This document shows, one piece after another, positions 9,496 through 19,206 of a stretch of DNA of 33,585 bases (its first letter is position 1; each line of letters starts with the position of its first letter). Below the pieces are notes generated by a model. The model saw nothing but the letters and a program-made list of their open reading frames with translations, had not been told where the DNA came from and ran no database searches. Where the stretch lies: positions 32,894-66,478 of the forward strand of contig NZ_AUMO01000063.1 of assembly GCF_000430725.1 (NCBI RefSeq). The letters run 5' to 3'. This stretch comes from Azohydromonas australica DSM 1124. GTDB lineage: Bacteria; Pseudomonadota; Gammaproteobacteria; Burkholderiales; Burkholderiaceae_C. A program made the position numbers and the translations under genes.

Positions 9496-9540
9496 CGGCA
9501 AGAGATCTCCAGGTTGGGTGGTTCGGAGGTTGTAGCGGGT

Positions 9541-9969
9541 TCAGTGGGCGACGCGTTCGAGCAGCAGGCGGTTGCCGTCGATGGCGCGGATGCGGTGCTC
9601 GCCCGGCGCCGGGGAGCCCGGGCCGACGTGGCGGGCCTGCCAGGCGGCGCCCCGGTAGCGCACCTGGGCCTGGCCCTGGGCATCCCAGCGCTCGACCTGC
9701 ACGTGCTCGCCGATGTCCAGGTGCAAGTTCTGGTCGCGCCCCTGGGGCAGGCTGCGCCGGCGCCGCAGGTGCCACAGGCCCACCGTGCCGCTGCCCACCA
9801 GCGCCGCGGCCAGCAGCTGCGTCGCGAGGCCCATGCCGGCGTGTGCCGCCAGCGCGCCGGCCATGGCGCCCAGGGCCAGCATCAGCAGATAGAAGGTGCC
9901 GCTGGCCAGCTCGGCCAGCACCAGCGCGGCGGTGGCGAGCCACCAGAGGGTCACGTCGCTTGGGTCCAT
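9541..9969 (-). CDS. NfeD family protein
   Basis: A 142-residue protein with two or three N-terminal membrane segments (LWWLATAALVLAELASGTFY, LLMLALGAMAGALAAHAGMG) and a C-terminal OB-fold (GEHVQVERWDAQGQAQVRYR, GAAWQARH). It is the short NfeD type without the protease domain, which partners SPFH proteins such as QmcA and may stabilise or localise them. The ATG at 9969 has GGAG six bases upstream. It forms an operon with qmcA and is divergent from the decarboxylase gene. Confidence 0.88.
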   Translation of the reverse strand: MDPSDVTLWWLATAALVLAELASGTFYLLMLALGAMAGALAAHAGMGLATQLLAAALVGSGTVGLWHLRRRRSLPQGRDQNLHLDIGEHVQVERWDAQGQAQVRYRGAAWQARHVGPGSPAPGEHRIRAIDGNRLLLERVAH

Positions 9970-10076
9970 GGGTTGCTCCGATGGCGGTGGGGAGGGCGCG
10001 TGCGCGGCAGTGTCACAACCAGCGCCTACACTTCGCGGTTTTCCTGAAGGACCAACGCCCGGGAGGGCTGCCTGCA

Positions 10077-12338
10077 ATGTTGCGTTACCGTTTCCCCATT
10101 TTCATCATCGACGAGGATTTCCGCTCGGAGAACACGTCGGGCCTGGGCATCCGGGCGCTGGCGCAGGCGATCGAGAAGGAAGGCTTCGAGGTGCTGGGCG
10201 TCACCAGCTACGGCGACCTCAGCCAGTTCGCGCAGCAGCAAAGCCGTGCCAGCGCGTTCATCCTGTCCATCGACGACGAGGAGTTCACCGCCGCCGACAG
10301 CGAGGAAGACGCGGCGGTGCAGAACCTGCGCAAGTTCATCACCGAGATCCGCTTCCGAAACACCGACATCCCGATCTACCTGTACGGCGAGACGCGCACG
10401 TCGCAGCACATCCCCAACGACATCCTGCGGGAGCTGCACGGCTTCATCCACATGTTCGAGGACACGCCGGAGTTCGTGGCGCGCCACATCATCCGCGAGG
10501 CCAAGAGCTACCTCGACGGCGTGGCGCCGCCGTTCTTCCGCGCGCTGGTGGACTACGCGCAGGACGGCTCGTACTCCTGGCACTGCCCGGGGCACTCCGG
10601 CGGGGTGGCCTTCCTCAAGAGCCCGGTGGGGCAGATGTTCCACCAGTTCTTCGGCGAGAACATGCTGCGCGCGGACGTGTGCAACGCCGTGGACGAGCTG
10701 GGCCAGCTGCTGGACCACACCGGCCCCGTGGCTGCCAGCGAGCGCAACGCGGCGCGCATCTTTAACGCCGACCACTGCTTCTTCGTCACCAACGGCACCA
10801 GCACCTCCAACAAGATGGTGTGGCACCACACGGTGGCGCCGGGCGACGTGGTGGTGGTGGACCGCAACTGCCACAAGAGCATCCTGCACTCGATCATCAT
10901 GACGGGCGCGGTGCCGGTGTTCCTCACGCCCACGCGCAACCATTACGGGATCATCGGCCCGATCCCGCAGAAGGAGTTCACGCGCGAGGCGATCCAGAAG
11001 AAGATCGCCGCCAACCCGCTGCTCGAAGGCGTTGACGCCGCGGCGGTGCGCCCGCGCATCCTCACGCTCACGCAGAGCACCTACGACGGCGTGCTCTACA
11101 ACACCGAGACCATCAAGGGAATGCTCGACGGCTGGATCGACACGATCCACTTCGACGAGGCCTGGCTGCCGCACGCGGCCTTCCACGGCTTCTACGGCTC
11201 TTACCACGCGATGGGCAAGAAGCGCGCGCGGCCCAAGCAGTCCATGGTCTACGCCACGCAGAGCACGCATAAATTGCTCGCGGGCCTGTCGCAGGCTTCG
11301 CAGGTGCTGGTGCAGGACTCGCAGACGCAGAAGCTCGACCGCCACCTCTTCAACGAGGCCTACCTGATGCACACCTCGACCTCGCCGCAGTACGCGATCA
11401 TCGCGTCGTGCGACGTGGCCGCGGCGATGATGGAACCCCCGGGTGGCACCGCGCTGGTGGAGGAGAGCCTGCGCGAGGCGCTGGACTTCCGCCGCGCCAT
11501 GCGCAAGGTCGACAAGGACTTCGGCCACGACTGGTGGTTCAAGGTCTGGGGGCCGGAGGCGGAGCTGGCGCCCGAGAGCATCGGTCAGAGCGCGGACTGG
11601 ATGCTGCATGCCAACGAGGAGTGGCACGGCTTCGGCGACCTGGCGCCGGGCTTCAACATGCTCGACCCGATCAAGAGCACGATCATCACCCCGGGCCTGG
11701 ACGTCAACGGCAAGTTCGACGCCACCGGCATCCCGGCCTCGATCGTGACCAAGTTCCTGGCCGAGCACGGCGTGGTGGTGGAGAAGACGGGCCTGTACTC
11801 GTTCTTCATCATGTTCACCATCGGCATCACCAAGGGCCGCTGGAACACGCTGCTGACCGCGCTGCAGCAGTTCAAGGACGATTACGACCGCAACCAGCCG
11901 ATCTGGCGCATCCTGCCCGAGTTCTGCGCCGCGCATCCGCGCTACGAGCGCATGGGGCTGCGCGACCTGTGCCAGGCGATCCACAAGGAGTACACCCAGC
12001 ACGACATCGCGCGGCTGACGACGGAGATGTACCTGTCGGACCTGCAGCCGGCGATGAAGCCCGCCGACGCCTACGCGCGCATCGCGCACCGCGACACCGA
12101 GCGCGTGGAGATCGACGAGCTCGAAGGCCGCATCACCACCTCGCTGGTGACGCCGTACCCGCCGGGCATCCCGCTGCTGATCCCGGGCGAGCGCTTCAAC
12201 CGCAAGATCGTGGACTACCTGCGCTTCGTGCGCGCCTTCAACGAGAAATTCCCTGGCTTCGCCACCGACGTGCACGGCCTGGTGGAAGAGGAAGTCGACG
12301 GCGTGCGGCGCTACTACGTGGACTGCGTGCGCGCCTGA
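10077..12338 (+). CDS. Orn/Lys/Arg decarboxylase (PLP-dependent, inducible type)
   Basis: A 753-residue enzyme of the large bacterial OKR decarboxylase family. It has an N-terminal receiver-like wing domain (residues 1-130, FPIFIIDEDFRSE), then the fold-type I PLP core with SWHCPGHSGGVAF, TNGTSTSNKMVWH, RNCHKSILHS, PTRNHYGIIGPIP, HFDEAW and the PLP lysine in STHKLLAGLSQAS (Lys399). The C-terminal domain contains TPYPPGIPLLIPGERF. Such enzymes decarboxylate lysine, arginine or ornithine to a polyamine, raising cytoplasmic pH in acid or feeding polyamine synthesis. Length (about 755 in AdiA) suggests arginine or lysine, but the substrate cannot be settled by eye. The ATG has GGAGGG nine bases upstream. 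No antiporter gene is adjacent, which argues against a classic acid-resistance pair. Confidence 0.9.
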   Translation: MLRYRFPIFIIDEDFRSENTSGLGIRALAQAIEKEGFEVLGVTSYGDLSQFAQQQSRASAFILSIDDEEFTAADSEEDAAVQNLRKFITEIRFRNTDIPIYLYGETRTSQHIPNDILRELHGFIHMFEDTPEFVARHIIREAKSYLDGVAPPFFRALVDYAQDGSYSWHCPGHSGGVAFLKSPVGQMFHQFFGENMLRADVCNAVDELGQLLDHTGPVAASERNAARIFNADHCFFVTNGTSTSNKMVWHHTVAPGDVVVVDRNCHKSILHSIIMTGAVPVFLTPTRNHYGIIGPIPQKEFTREAIQKKIAANPLLEGVDAAAVRPRILTLTQSTYDGVLYNTETIKGMLDGWIDTIHFDEAWLPHAAFHGFYGSYHAMGKKRARPKQSMVYATQSTHKLLAGLSQASQVLVQDSQTQKLDRHLFNEAYLMHTSTSPQYAIIASCDVAAAMMEPPGGTALVEESLREALDFRRAMRKVDKDFGHDWWFKVWGPEAELAPESIGQSADWMLHANEEWHGFGDLAPGFNMLDPIKSTIITPGLDVNGKFDATGIPASIVTKFLAEHGVVVEKTGLYSFFIMFTIGITKGRWNTLLTALQQFKDDYDRNQPIWRILPEFCAAHPRYERMGLRDLCQAIHKEYTQHDIARLTTEMYLSDLQPAMKPADAYARIAHRDTERVEIDELEGRITTSLVTPYPPGIPLLIPGERFNRKIVDYLRFVRAFNEKFPGFATDVHGLVEEEVDGVRRYYVDCVRA

Positions 12339-12375
12339 ACCCTCGGCCCCTCGGCCGCTTTTGCGGCCAGGCATG

Positions 12376-12405
12376 AAAAACGGCGCCCAAAGGCGCCGTT
12401 TTTTT
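12376..12405. terminator. Bidirectional intrinsic terminator between the decarboxylase and fabI
   Basis: AAAAA, CGGCGCC (12381-12387), loop CAAA, GGCGCCG (12392-12398), then seven Ts. It has a T tract on the plus strand and an A tract on the left, so it should stop transcripts from both convergent genes. A weaker GGCCGC/GCGGCC hairpin precedes it near 12353-12368. Confidence 0.9.
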
Positions 12406-12459
12406 GCTGCCTGCTGCCGCGCGCCGGGGCTTGGGGCCCGGCGCGGGGAGAGGGCAGGC

Positions 12460-13251
12460 TTATTGCGGGGTGGAGCGCTCGCCGCCCATCACCTGGCTGA
12501 AGCCGCCGTCCACGTAGGTGATCTCGGCGCTGATGCCCGAAGCCAGGTCCGACAGCAGGAACGCGGCGGCATTGCCCACGTCGTCGATCGTGATGTTGCG
12601 GCGCAACGGCGCGTTCGTTTCCACGATGTCCAGAATCTTGTGGAAGCCCTTGATGCCCGAGGCCGCCAGCGTCTTGATCGGGCCGGCGGAGATGCCGTTG
12701 ACGCGCACGCCGCGCGGGCCGAGGCTCGACGCGAGGTAGCGCACGCTGGCTTCCAGCGAGGCCTTGGCCAGGCCCATGGTGTTGTAGGACGGCACGTAGC
12801 GCACGGCGCCCAGGTAGCTCAGCGTCAGTAGCGCGGCGTTGTCGCGCAGCATCGGCAGGGCGGCCTTGGCCATGGCGGGAAAGCTGTAGGAGGAAATGTC
12901 GTGTGCGATGCGGAAGGCTTCACGCGAGAAGCCGTCGAGAAAGTCGCCGGCGATGGCTTCGCGCGGTGCGAAGCCGATGGAGTGCACGAAGCCGTCGAAC
13001 TGCGGCCAGTGCTGCGAGAGATCGGCGAAGAGCTTTTCGATTTGTGCGTCGTCCGCCACGTCGCAGTCGAAGATCAGGTTCGAGTCGAACTCCTGTGCGA
13101 ATTCGGTGATGCGTTCCTTGAAGCGCTCGCCGACGTAGCTGAACGCGAGCTCCGCGCCTTCGCGCCGGCAGGCGCGTGCGATGCCGTAGGCAATCGAGCG
13201 GTTGGACAGCAATCCCGTGATCAACAGCCGCTTGCCGGCAAGAAATCCCAT
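12460..13251 (-). CDS. fabI: Enoyl-[acyl-carrier-protein] reductase (NADH) FabI
   Basis: A 263-residue short-chain-dehydrogenase-like enzyme that performs the last reduction of each fatty acid elongation cycle. The FabI-type cofactor motif [15 protein letters not shown] is at residues 11-25, and the catalytic residues Tyr146 (LSYLG), Tyr156 and Lys163 (YNTMGLAK) fall at the same numbers as in E. coli FabI. The loop [14 protein letters not shown] is the triclosan-contact region, and the end [10 protein letters not shown] is typical. The ATG at 13251 has GGAG five bases upstream. It is divergent from the rimP operon and ends at a shared terminator. Confidence 0.96.
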   Translation of the reverse strand: MGFLAGKRLLITGLLSNRSIAYGIARACRREGAELAFSYVGERFKERITEFAQEFDSNLIFDCDVADDAQIEKLFADLSQHWPQFDGFVHSIGFAPREAIAGDFLDGFSREAFRIAHDISSYSFPAMAKAALPMLRDNAALLTLSYLGAVRYVPSYNTMGLAKASLEASVRYLASSLGPRGVRVNGISAGPIKTLAASGIKGFHKILDIVETNAPLRRNITIDDVGNAAAFLLSDLASGISAEITYVDGGFSQVMGGERSTPQ

Positions 13252-13329
13252 GGTGGCTCCGAGAGGTCAAAAATTCGGCCGGGATTCTCGCACGCAGCTT
13301 GCTCCACTTCGGTGGGGCGTGCTGGTCAC

Positions 13330-13358
13330 TTGCCGGTACAGCTCTTGCAGAGTACAAT
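13330..13358 (+). promoter_or_regulatory. Sigma-70-type promoter of the rimP-nusA-infB operon
   Basis: A -35 element TTGCCG (13330-13335) and a -10 element TACAAT (13353-13358) are exactly 17 bases apart. Transcription should start near 13365, about 110 bases before rimP. No other pair of this quality is seen between fabI and rimP. Confidence 0.7.
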
Positions 13359-13382
13359 CCGCTTCTCGCTGAATACCTGAAT

Positions 13383-13409
13383 GGGCGGATCTTCCAGCCC
13401 TTTTTTTTT
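13383..13409 (+). terminator. Terminator-like hairpin in the rimP leader (possible attenuator)
   Basis: GGGC-GGA, loop TCT, TCC-A-GCCC forms a seven-pair stem with one bulged A (13383-13400), followed by nine Ts (13401-13409). It sits only some 20-45 bases downstream of the predicted transcription start and 65 bases before rimP, so it has the form of an early intrinsic terminator. Since the operon encodes NusA, which modulates such hairpins, feedback control is plausible. Confidence 0.6.
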
Positions 13410-13473
13410 GCTTGATCGAATTTCGCATCCCTCACCGTTGCAACCACAGGAGACCGCAGGTGGCGCCAGCCGC

Positions 13474-14160
13474 ATGCGGGAAGGCATGAACTGGCAGGCT
13501 GCCCTCGAGCGCACCGTCACGGGTCTGGGCTATGAGCTCGTGGAGGTGGAGCGCGCCGCACGCGGCTTGCTGCGCGTGACCATCGACCGCGTGCCGGGCC
13601 AGGTGTATCCCGGTCCCGAGTCCGAATCGGTGACGGTGGACGACTGCGAGGCCGTGACCCGGCAGCTTCAGTACGTGCTGGAGGTGGAGAACGCCGACTA
13701 CGCGCGGCTGGAAGTCTCCTCGCCCGGGCTGGACCGTCCGCTCAAGCGCGAGGCGGACTATGCCCGCTTTGCCGGCGAGTTGGTGGAGATCACGCTGAAG
13801 CTGCCGTTCCAGGGCCGGCGCAAGTACCGCGGCGTGCTGCAGCCGCGGCCGGCGCCACAGCCGGTTGCGGGCGAGGGCGGTGTCGCCGAGGAGCCTGTCG
13901 CGGCGGCCTCGGGTGGCTGGCGGCTGGTGCTGCAGGACGAGACGCCGGCGGCGGCGCGCAAGGGCGGGAGCAAAGCCGGACGCTCCAACGCCAAGGCGCG
14001 CACCAAGCCCGTGGACGAGGAGGCGCCGGTGCAGGTGCTGGACTTCGCCTTCGATGAAGTGCGTGAGGCCCGGCTGGTGCCGGTGGTGGATTTCAAGGGC
14101 CGGCGGGCCCAGGCTGCGCAGCCTCAGGAGCCGCAGCAGGACGGAGGACGCACAGAATGA
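13474..14160 (+). CDS. rimP: Ribosome maturation factor RimP
   Basis: A 228-residue protein required for late 30S subunit maturation. The N-terminal domain reads [20 protein letters not shown], then [26 protein letters not shown] and [20 protein letters not shown], all diagnostic for RimP. The C-terminal SH3-like domain is interrupted by two hydrophilic insertions (around residues 126-145 and 157-187, the second rich in Lys, Gly and Ala), making it far longer than the usual 150 residues. The start is ambiguous: ATG 13474 is chosen, because ATG 13486 has its GGGAAGG box only one base away. Its stop overlaps nusA as ATGA. Confidence 0.93.
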   Translation: MREGMNWQAALERTVTGLGYELVEVERAARGLLRVTIDRVPGQVYPGPESESVTVDDCEAVTRQLQYVLEVENADYARLEVSSPGLDRPLKREADYARFAGELVEITLKLPFQGRRKYRGVLQPRPAPQPVAGEGGVAEEPVAAASGGWRLVLQDETPAAARKGGSKAGRSNAKARTKPVDEEAPVQVLDFAFDEVREARLVPVVDFKGRRAQAAQPQEPQQDGGRTE

Positions 14161-15635
14161 ACCGCGAAATGTTGATGCTGGTGGACGCCATCTCGCGCGA
14201 GAAGAGCGTCGAGCGCGATGTGGTGTTCGGTGCCGTGGAGGCGGCCCTGGCTTCGGCCACCAAGAAGCTCCATGGGGGCGAGGTGGATATCCGTGTGGCC
14301 ATCGACCGCGACACCGGCGAGTACGAGACTTTCCGCCGCTGGCTGGTGGTGCCTGACAGCGCGGGGCTGCAGAACCCGGACGCCGAGGAGCTGCTGTCGG
14401 ATGCGCGGGACCGCATTGCCGACATCGAAGAGGGCGACTACATCGAGGAGCCCATCGAGTCCGTGACGATCGGGCGCATCGGCGCGCAGGCCGCCAAGCA
14501 GGTGATCCTGCAGAAGATCCGCGACGCAGAGCGCGAGCAGCTGCTCAACGATTTCCTCGCCCGTGGCGAGAAGATCATGGTGGGCACCGTCAAGCGGCTG
14601 GACAAGGGCGACATCATCGTCGAGAGCGGCCGCGTCGAAGGCCGGCTCAAGCGCAGCGAGATGATCCCCAAGGAGAACCTGCGCACCGGCGACCGCGTGC
14701 GCGCGTTCATCGCCGGCATCGACCCGACCGTGCGCGGGCCGCAGATCATGCTCTCGCGCGCCGCGCCGGGCTTCATGATCGAGCTGTTCGCGCAGGAAGT
14801 GCCCGAGATCGAGCAGGGCCTGCTGGAGATCAAGAGCTGCGCCCGCGACTCCGGCAGCCGCGCCAAGATCGCCGTGCTCTCGCACGACAAGCGCGTGGAC
14901 CCGATCGGCACCTGCGTCGGTGTGCGCGGCTCGCGCGTGAACGCCGTGACCAACGAGCTGGCCGGCGAGCGCGTGGACATCGTCTTGTGGTCCGAGGATC
15001 CGGCCCAATTTGTGATCGGTGCGCTGGCGCCGGCCAACGTGCAGTCGATCGTGGTGGACGAGGAGCGCCACGCGATGGACGTGGTGGTGGACGAGGAGAA
15101 CCTCGCCATCGCCATCGGCCGCGGCGGCCAGAACGTGCGCCTGGCCTCCGACCTCACCGGTTGGCGCATCAACATCATGACCGCCGAGGAATCGCAGGCC
15201 AAGCAGGCTTCCGAGACCGAGAAGCTGCGTGGCCTGTTCGTGGAGAAGCTCGACGTGGACGAGGAGGTCGCCGACATCCTCATCGCCGAGGGCTTCGCCA
15301 GCCTGGAAGAAGTTGCCTACGTCCCCATGCAGGAAATGCTGGAGATCGAGGCCTTCGACGAGGAGACCGTGGGCGAGCTGCGCAAGCGTGCCAAGGATGC
15401 GCTGCTGACCATGGAAATTGCGCGCGAGGAAGCCGTGGAAGAGGTGTCGCAGGACCTGCGTGACCTCGACGGCCTCACGCCCGAAGTGATTGCCAAGCTG
15501 GCCGACGGCGGTGTCCATACCCGCGACGACCTGGCCGACCTGGCCGTCGATGAACTGACTGAAATGACTGGCCTGGACGACGTGGCGGCCAAGGCTTTGA
15601 TCATGAAAGCGCGTGAGCACTGGTTCAACGCTTGA
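14157..15635 (+). CDS. nusA: Transcription termination/antitermination factor NusA
   Basis: A 492-residue RNA polymerase-binding factor that controls pausing, termination and antitermination. It has an N-terminal polymerase-binding domain (residues 1-125, [20 protein letters not shown]), an S1 domain near 130-200 ([20 protein letters not shown]), KH domains with [20 protein letters not shown] and [20 protein letters not shown], and two C-terminal acidic helix-hairpin repeats (residues about 365-415 and 440-490), as in long proteobacterial NusA. The ATG lies inside the rimP stop (ATGA), so translation is coupled. It is the second gene of the operon. Confidence 0.97.
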   Translation: MNREMLMLVDAISREKSVERDVVFGAVEAALASATKKLHGGEVDIRVAIDRDTGEYETFRRWLVVPDSAGLQNPDAEELLSDARDRIADIEEGDYIEEPIESVTIGRIGAQAAKQVILQKIRDAEREQLLNDFLARGEKIMVGTVKRLDKGDIIVESGRVEGRLKRSEMIPKENLRTGDRVRAFIAGIDPTVRGPQIMLSRAAPGFMIELFAQEVPEIEQGLLEIKSCARDSGSRAKIAVLSHDKRVDPIGTCVGVRGSRVNAVTNELAGERVDIVLWSEDPAQFVIGALAPANVQSIVVDEERHAMDVVVDEENLAIAIGRGGQNVRLASDLTGWRINIMTAEESQAKQASETEKLRGLFVEKLDVDEEVADILIAEGFASLEEVAYVPMQEMLEIEAFDEETVGELRKRAKDALLTMEIAREEAVEEVSQDLRDLDGLTPEVIAKLADGGVHTRDDLADLAVDELTEMTGLDDVAAKALIMKAREHWFNA

Positions 15636-15694
15636 TCATCATCCCTGACCCACGCCCGCAAGACCGCATCGCCCAGCAAGCAAGGATTCCCATA

Positions 15695-18600
15695 ATGGCC
15701 GTGACAACCGTCGCTCAGTTCGCCGCCCAGCTCAATCGCCCGGCGTCGACACTGCTCGAGCAACTGCAGTCCGCCGGTGTCAGCAAGCGCTCCACCGACG
15801 ACGCGCTCACCGACGCCGACAAGGAGCGGCTGCTGGCTCATCTGCGCAGCAGCCATGGAACCGGCGGAGGCGATCGCAAGAAGATCACGCTGACGAGCCG
15901 GAGCACCAGCGAGATCAAGCAGGCCGATGCCTCTGGCAAGGCCCGCACGATCCAGGTGGAAGTGCGCAAGAAGCGCACGTTCGTGAAGCCCGACGAGGCG
16001 CCCGCGCCCGAGATCTCGCCTGAAGAGCTGAGCCGCCGCGAGGAAGAGGCGCGCGCCCAGGCCGAGGCCCTGCGCCGCCAGGAAGAGGAGCTGGCCGAGC
16101 GCCAGCGCCAGCGCGAAGCCGAGGAAAAGCGTCAGCGCGAGGAGGCCGAGGCCGCCCGCCGTGCCCGCGAGGCCGAGGAGGCCGCGGCGGCGCGCGAGCG
16201 CGAGGCCGCCGTCGCCAAGGAGGCGGAAGCTGCCCAAGCCGCGCAGGCCGTCCAGGCTGCCAAGAGTGCCCGTGAGCAGGCCGCGGCTCGCGCCGCTGCC
16301 GAGGCCGCGGCGCTGCAGGCCGCCTCGCGTCGCCAGCACCAGGGCGTGCGCCACGCGCCGCGCCAGCAGCCCGCTGCTCGCGCTGAGGCGCCGGCTCCCG
16401 CTCCTGCCGCCGCCGCTGCGGCGCCTGCCCCGGCTGCCGCAGCACCCGCGCCGGCTCCCGCACCGATTCCCGTGCCGCCGCGCGGCGCGCCCGTGGCCGC
16501 TGCGCCTGCGCCGGCCGCGCCGGTCGCCGAGCCGCCCAAGCCCGCACTGCGCGTGGTGAAGGCTGCCGAGGTGGCCGATGCCGAGAAGCAGCGCCTGGTC
16601 GAGCTGGAGCGCCGCCGCAAGGCCGCCGAGGCCGAGGCCGCCGCCATCCGCGCCATGATGAACGCGCCCAAGAAGGTGCTCGTGGCCAAGAAGGAGGAGC
16701 CCAAGCCGGCGCCCGCGCCCATCAAGGGCACGATCCACAAGCCCGCGGCCAAGACGGCTTCCGGCGCGCCTGCGCAGGCAACGGCGGCTCCTGGAGCGGC
16801 CAAGCCCGGCGACAAGAAGTCGGTCAAGTCCGAGAAGCTGTCTTCCAGCTGGGCCGACGACGCCGCCAAGAAGCGCGCAGCGGTCAAGGGCCGCACCGAC
16901 GCCGGTGCCGGCGCCGCCCGTCCGGGCTGGCGTTCGCCGCGTGGCGGCCGCCGTGGCGGCGACCGCGACGAGCGCGGTGGCTCCAACTTCGTGGCGCCGA
17001 CCGAGCCGCAAATCCAAGAAGTGCACGTGCCCGAGACCATCAGCGTCGCGGACCTGGCGCACAAGATGAGCGTCAAGGCCTCCGAGGTCATTAAGCAGCT
17101 GATGAAGCTGGGCCAGATGGTCACCATCAACCAGCAGCTGGACCAGGAGACCGCGATGATCCTGGTCGAGGAAATGGGCCACAAGGCCTTTGCGGCCAAG
17201 CTGGACGATCCGGAAGCCTTCCTGGAAGAGGACGTCGCCACCAGCTCCGCGGAGCAGAAGCCGCGCGCCCCGGTGGTCACGGTCATGGGTCACGTGGACC
17301 ACGGCAAGACCTCGCTGCTGGACTACATCCGCCGCTCGCGCGTGGCGGCGGGCGAAGCCGGCGGCATCACGCAGCACATCGGCGCCTACCACGTCGAAAC
17401 GCCGCGTGGCGTCATCACCTTCCTGGACACCCCGGGCCACGAGGCCTTCACGGCCATGCGTGCCCGCGGCGCCAAGGCGACCGACATCGTCATCCTGGTG
17501 GTGGCGGCTGACGACGGCGTGATGCCCCAGACCAAGGAAGCCATCCACCACGCCAAGGCGGCCGGCGTGCCGCTGGTGGTGGCGATCAACAAGATCGACA
17601 AGCCCGACTCCAACCTGGAGCGCGTGCGCAGCGAGCTGGTCGCGGAGCAGGTCGTGCCGGAAGAGTTCGGCGGCGACTCGCCCTTTGTGAACGTGTCCGC
17701 GCGCACCGGCCAGGGCATCGACGACCTGCTGGAGCAAGTGCTGCTGCAGGCCGAGGTGCTGGAGCTCAAGGCGGCGGAAGACGCGCTGGCCAAGGGCCTG
17801 GTGATCGAAGCGCGCCTGGACAAGGGCCGCGGCCCCGTGGCCACGGTGCTGGTGCAGACCGGCACCCTGAAGAAGGGCGACGTGGTGCTGGCCGGCTCCA
17901 GCTATGGCCGCGTGCGCGCCATGCTGGACGAGGACGGCAAGGCCACCGAGGCCGCCGGTCCGTCGATCCCCGTGGAGATCCAAGGCCTGACCGAGGTGCC
18001 GCAGGCCGGCGACGAATTCATGGTGCTGGCCGACGAGCGCCGTGCCCGTGAAATCGCCACCTTCCGCCAGGGCAAGTACCGCGACGTCAAGCTGGCCAAG
18101 CAGCAGGCCGCCAAGCTGGAGAACATGTTCGAGCAGATGGGCGCCGGCGACGTGCAGACGCTGCCGCTGATCATCAAGGCCGACGTGCAGGGCTCGCAGG
18201 AGGCGCTGGCCACCTCGCTGCTCAAGCTCTCCACCGAGGAGGTCAAGGTGCAGATCGTGCACGCGGCCGTGGGCGGCATCAGCGAGAGCGACGTCAACTT
18301 GGCCATCGCCTCCAAGGCGGTGATCGTGGGCTTCAACGTCCGTGCCGACGCCGGTGCGCGCAAGCTCGCCGAGAACAACGGCGTGGACCTGCGCTACTAC
18401 AACATCATCTACGACGCCGTCGACGAGATCCGCGCGGCGATGTCGGGGATGCTGGCGCCGGAGCAGCGCGAAGAGGCCCTGGGCACGGCGGAGATCCGCA
18501 CCGTGTTCGTCGCTTCCAAGATCGGCACCGTGGCGGGCTGCATGGTCACCTCGGGCCTGGTGCGCCGCAACGCGCGCTTCCGCCTGCTGCGCGACAACGT

Positions 18601-18766
18601 GGTCATCTACACCGGCGAGATCGAGTCGGTGCGCCGCCTGAAGGACGACGTGCGCGAGGTCAAGGAAGGCTTCGAGTGCGGCATCAAGCTCAAGAACTAC
18701 AACGACATCGCCGAGGGCGACCAGATCGAAGTGTTCGAGGTCAAGGAAGTGGCGCGCACGCTGTAA
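15695..18766 (+). CDS. infB: Translation initiation factor IF-2
   Basis: A 1023-residue GTPase that places initiator tRNA on the 30S subunit and promotes subunit joining. An IF2_N helical domain opens the protein ([20 protein letters not shown]). Then come a charged Glu/Arg/Ala-rich helix (about 110-215), a Pro/Ala-rich linker (about 245-295), and a second IF2_N-type domain near 450 ([20 protein letters not shown]). The G domain has G1 GHVDHGKT at 532-539, [12 protein letters not shown] and SAR, followed by domains II-IV. ATG 15695 has AAGGA eight bases upstream, 60 bases after nusA. The frame is open to 15632 but without a good start. It is longer than E. coli IF-2 (890) because of the linker. 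Confidence 0.97.
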   Translation: MAVTTVAQFAAQLNRPASTLLEQLQSAGVSKRSTDDALTDADKERLLAHLRSSHGTGGGDRKKITLTSRSTSEIKQADASGKARTIQVEVRKKRTFVKPDEAPAPEISPEELSRREEEARAQAEALRRQEEELAERQRQREAEEKRQREEAEAARRAREAEEAAAAREREAAVAKEAEAAQAAQAVQAAKSAREQAAARAAAEAAALQAASRRQHQGVRHAPRQQPAARAEAPAPAPAAAAAAPAPAAAAPAPAPAPIPVPPRGAPVAAAPAPAAPVAEPPKPALRVVKAAEVADAEKQRLVELERRRKAAEAEAAAIRAMMNAPKKVLVAKKEEPKPAPAPIKGTIHKPAAKTASGAPAQATAAPGAAKPGDKKSVKSEKLSSSWADDAAKKRAAVKGRTDAGAGAARPGWRSPRGGRRGGDRDERGGSNFVAPTEPQIQEVHVPETISVADLAHKMSVKASEVIKQLMKLGQMVTINQQLDQETAMILVEEMGHKAFAAKLDDPEAFLEEDVATSSAEQKPRAPVVTVMGHVDHGKTSLLDYIRRSRVAAGEAGGITQHIGAYHVETPRGVITFLDTPGHEAFTAMRARGAKATDIVILVVAADDGVMPQTKEAIHHAKAAGVPLVVAINKIDKPDSNLERVRSELVAEQVVPEEFGGDSPFVNVSARTGQGIDDLLEQVLLQAEVLELKAAEDALAKGLVIEARLDKGRGPVATVLVQTGTLKKGDVVLAGSSYGRVRAMLDEDGKATEAAGPSIPVEIQGLTEVPQAGDEFMVLADERRAREIATFRQGKYRDVKLAKQQAAKLENMFEQMGAGDVQTLPLIIKADVQGSQEALATSLLKLSTEEVKVQIVHAAVGGISESDVNLAIASKAVIVGFNVRADAGARKLAENNGVDLRYYNIIYDAVDEIRAAMSGMLAPEQREEALGTAEIRTVFVASKIGTVAGCMVTSGLVRRNARFRLLRDNVVIYTGEIESVRRLKDDVREVKEGFECGIKLKNYNDIAEGDQIEVFEVKEVARTL

Positions 18767-18794
18767 TCCAGCCTGCCGTTCCTTTCTGACGCAG

Positions 18795-18818
18795 CCCCGC
18801 CCCAGAAGGGCGGGGTTT
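18795..18818 (+). terminator. GC-rich hairpin between infB and rbfA
   Basis: CCCCGCCC (18795-18802), loop CAGAA, GGGCGGGG (18808-18815), then TTTGT. A perfect 8-bp stem with only three Ts suggests a partial terminator or an mRNA-processing/stability element that lowers, but does not abolish, expression of rbfA-truB-typA relative to infB. Confidence 0.6.
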
Positions 18819-18836
18819 GTACTTCAGGAGCTCCGC

Positions 18837-19202
18837 ATGCGACACAAGAGAAGCATCCCTAACCGCAGTTTCCGCGTTGCCGACCAGATCCAGCGCGACG
18901 TGGCCGAGCTCGTGCGCGAGCTGAAGGATCCGCGCGTGGGCATGGTCACGATCAATGCCGTCGAGGTCACGCCCGACTACGCGCACGCGAAGATCTTCTT
19001 CTCGCTGCTGGTGGGCGATCCGCAGGAGACGCAGCTGGCCCTCAACGAGGCCGCCGGCTTCCTGCGCAACAGCCTCTTCAAGCGGCTGCAGATCCACACC
19101 GTGCCCACGCTGCACTTCCAGTTCGACCGCACCACCGAGCGCGCGGCCGAGCTGGGCGCCTTGATCGCGCAGGCCAACGCCTCGCGCGCCAAGGAGGACT
19201 GA
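18837..19202 (+). CDS. rbfA: 30S ribosome-binding factor RbfA
   Basis: A 121-residue KH-like protein that binds the 30S subunit and helps mature the 16S rRNA 5' end; it is also needed for cold growth in E. coli. Diagnostic stretches are [50 protein letters not shown] and the C-terminal [19 protein letters not shown]. Length is normal. ATG 18837 has AGGAG six bases upstream. It follows infB as in most proteobacteria and is separated from truB by four bases. Confidence 0.96.
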   Translation: MRHKRSIPNRSFRVADQIQRDVAELVRELKDPRVGMVTINAVEVTPDYAHAKIFFSLLVGDPQETQLALNEAAGFLRNSLFKRLQIHTVPTLHFQFDRTTERAAELGALIAQANASRAKED

Positions 19203-19206
19203 CGCC

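Noticed and set aside
10026..12374. 782-codon minus-strand ORF opposite the decarboxylase
   Set aside because: It is an antisense shadow, since the plus strand encodes a complete enzyme with its PLP lysine.
16380..16560. Repetitive Ala/Pro codons in infB, considered as a possible repeat element
   Set aside because: This is the low-complexity linker commonly seen in IF-2 of GC-rich betaproteobacteria, in frame and expected.
15317..18262. 981-codon minus-strand ORF opposite infB
   Set aside because: It is an antisense shadow of a GC-rich gene, with Leu/Gly/Arg-rich low-complexity translation; infB is certain.
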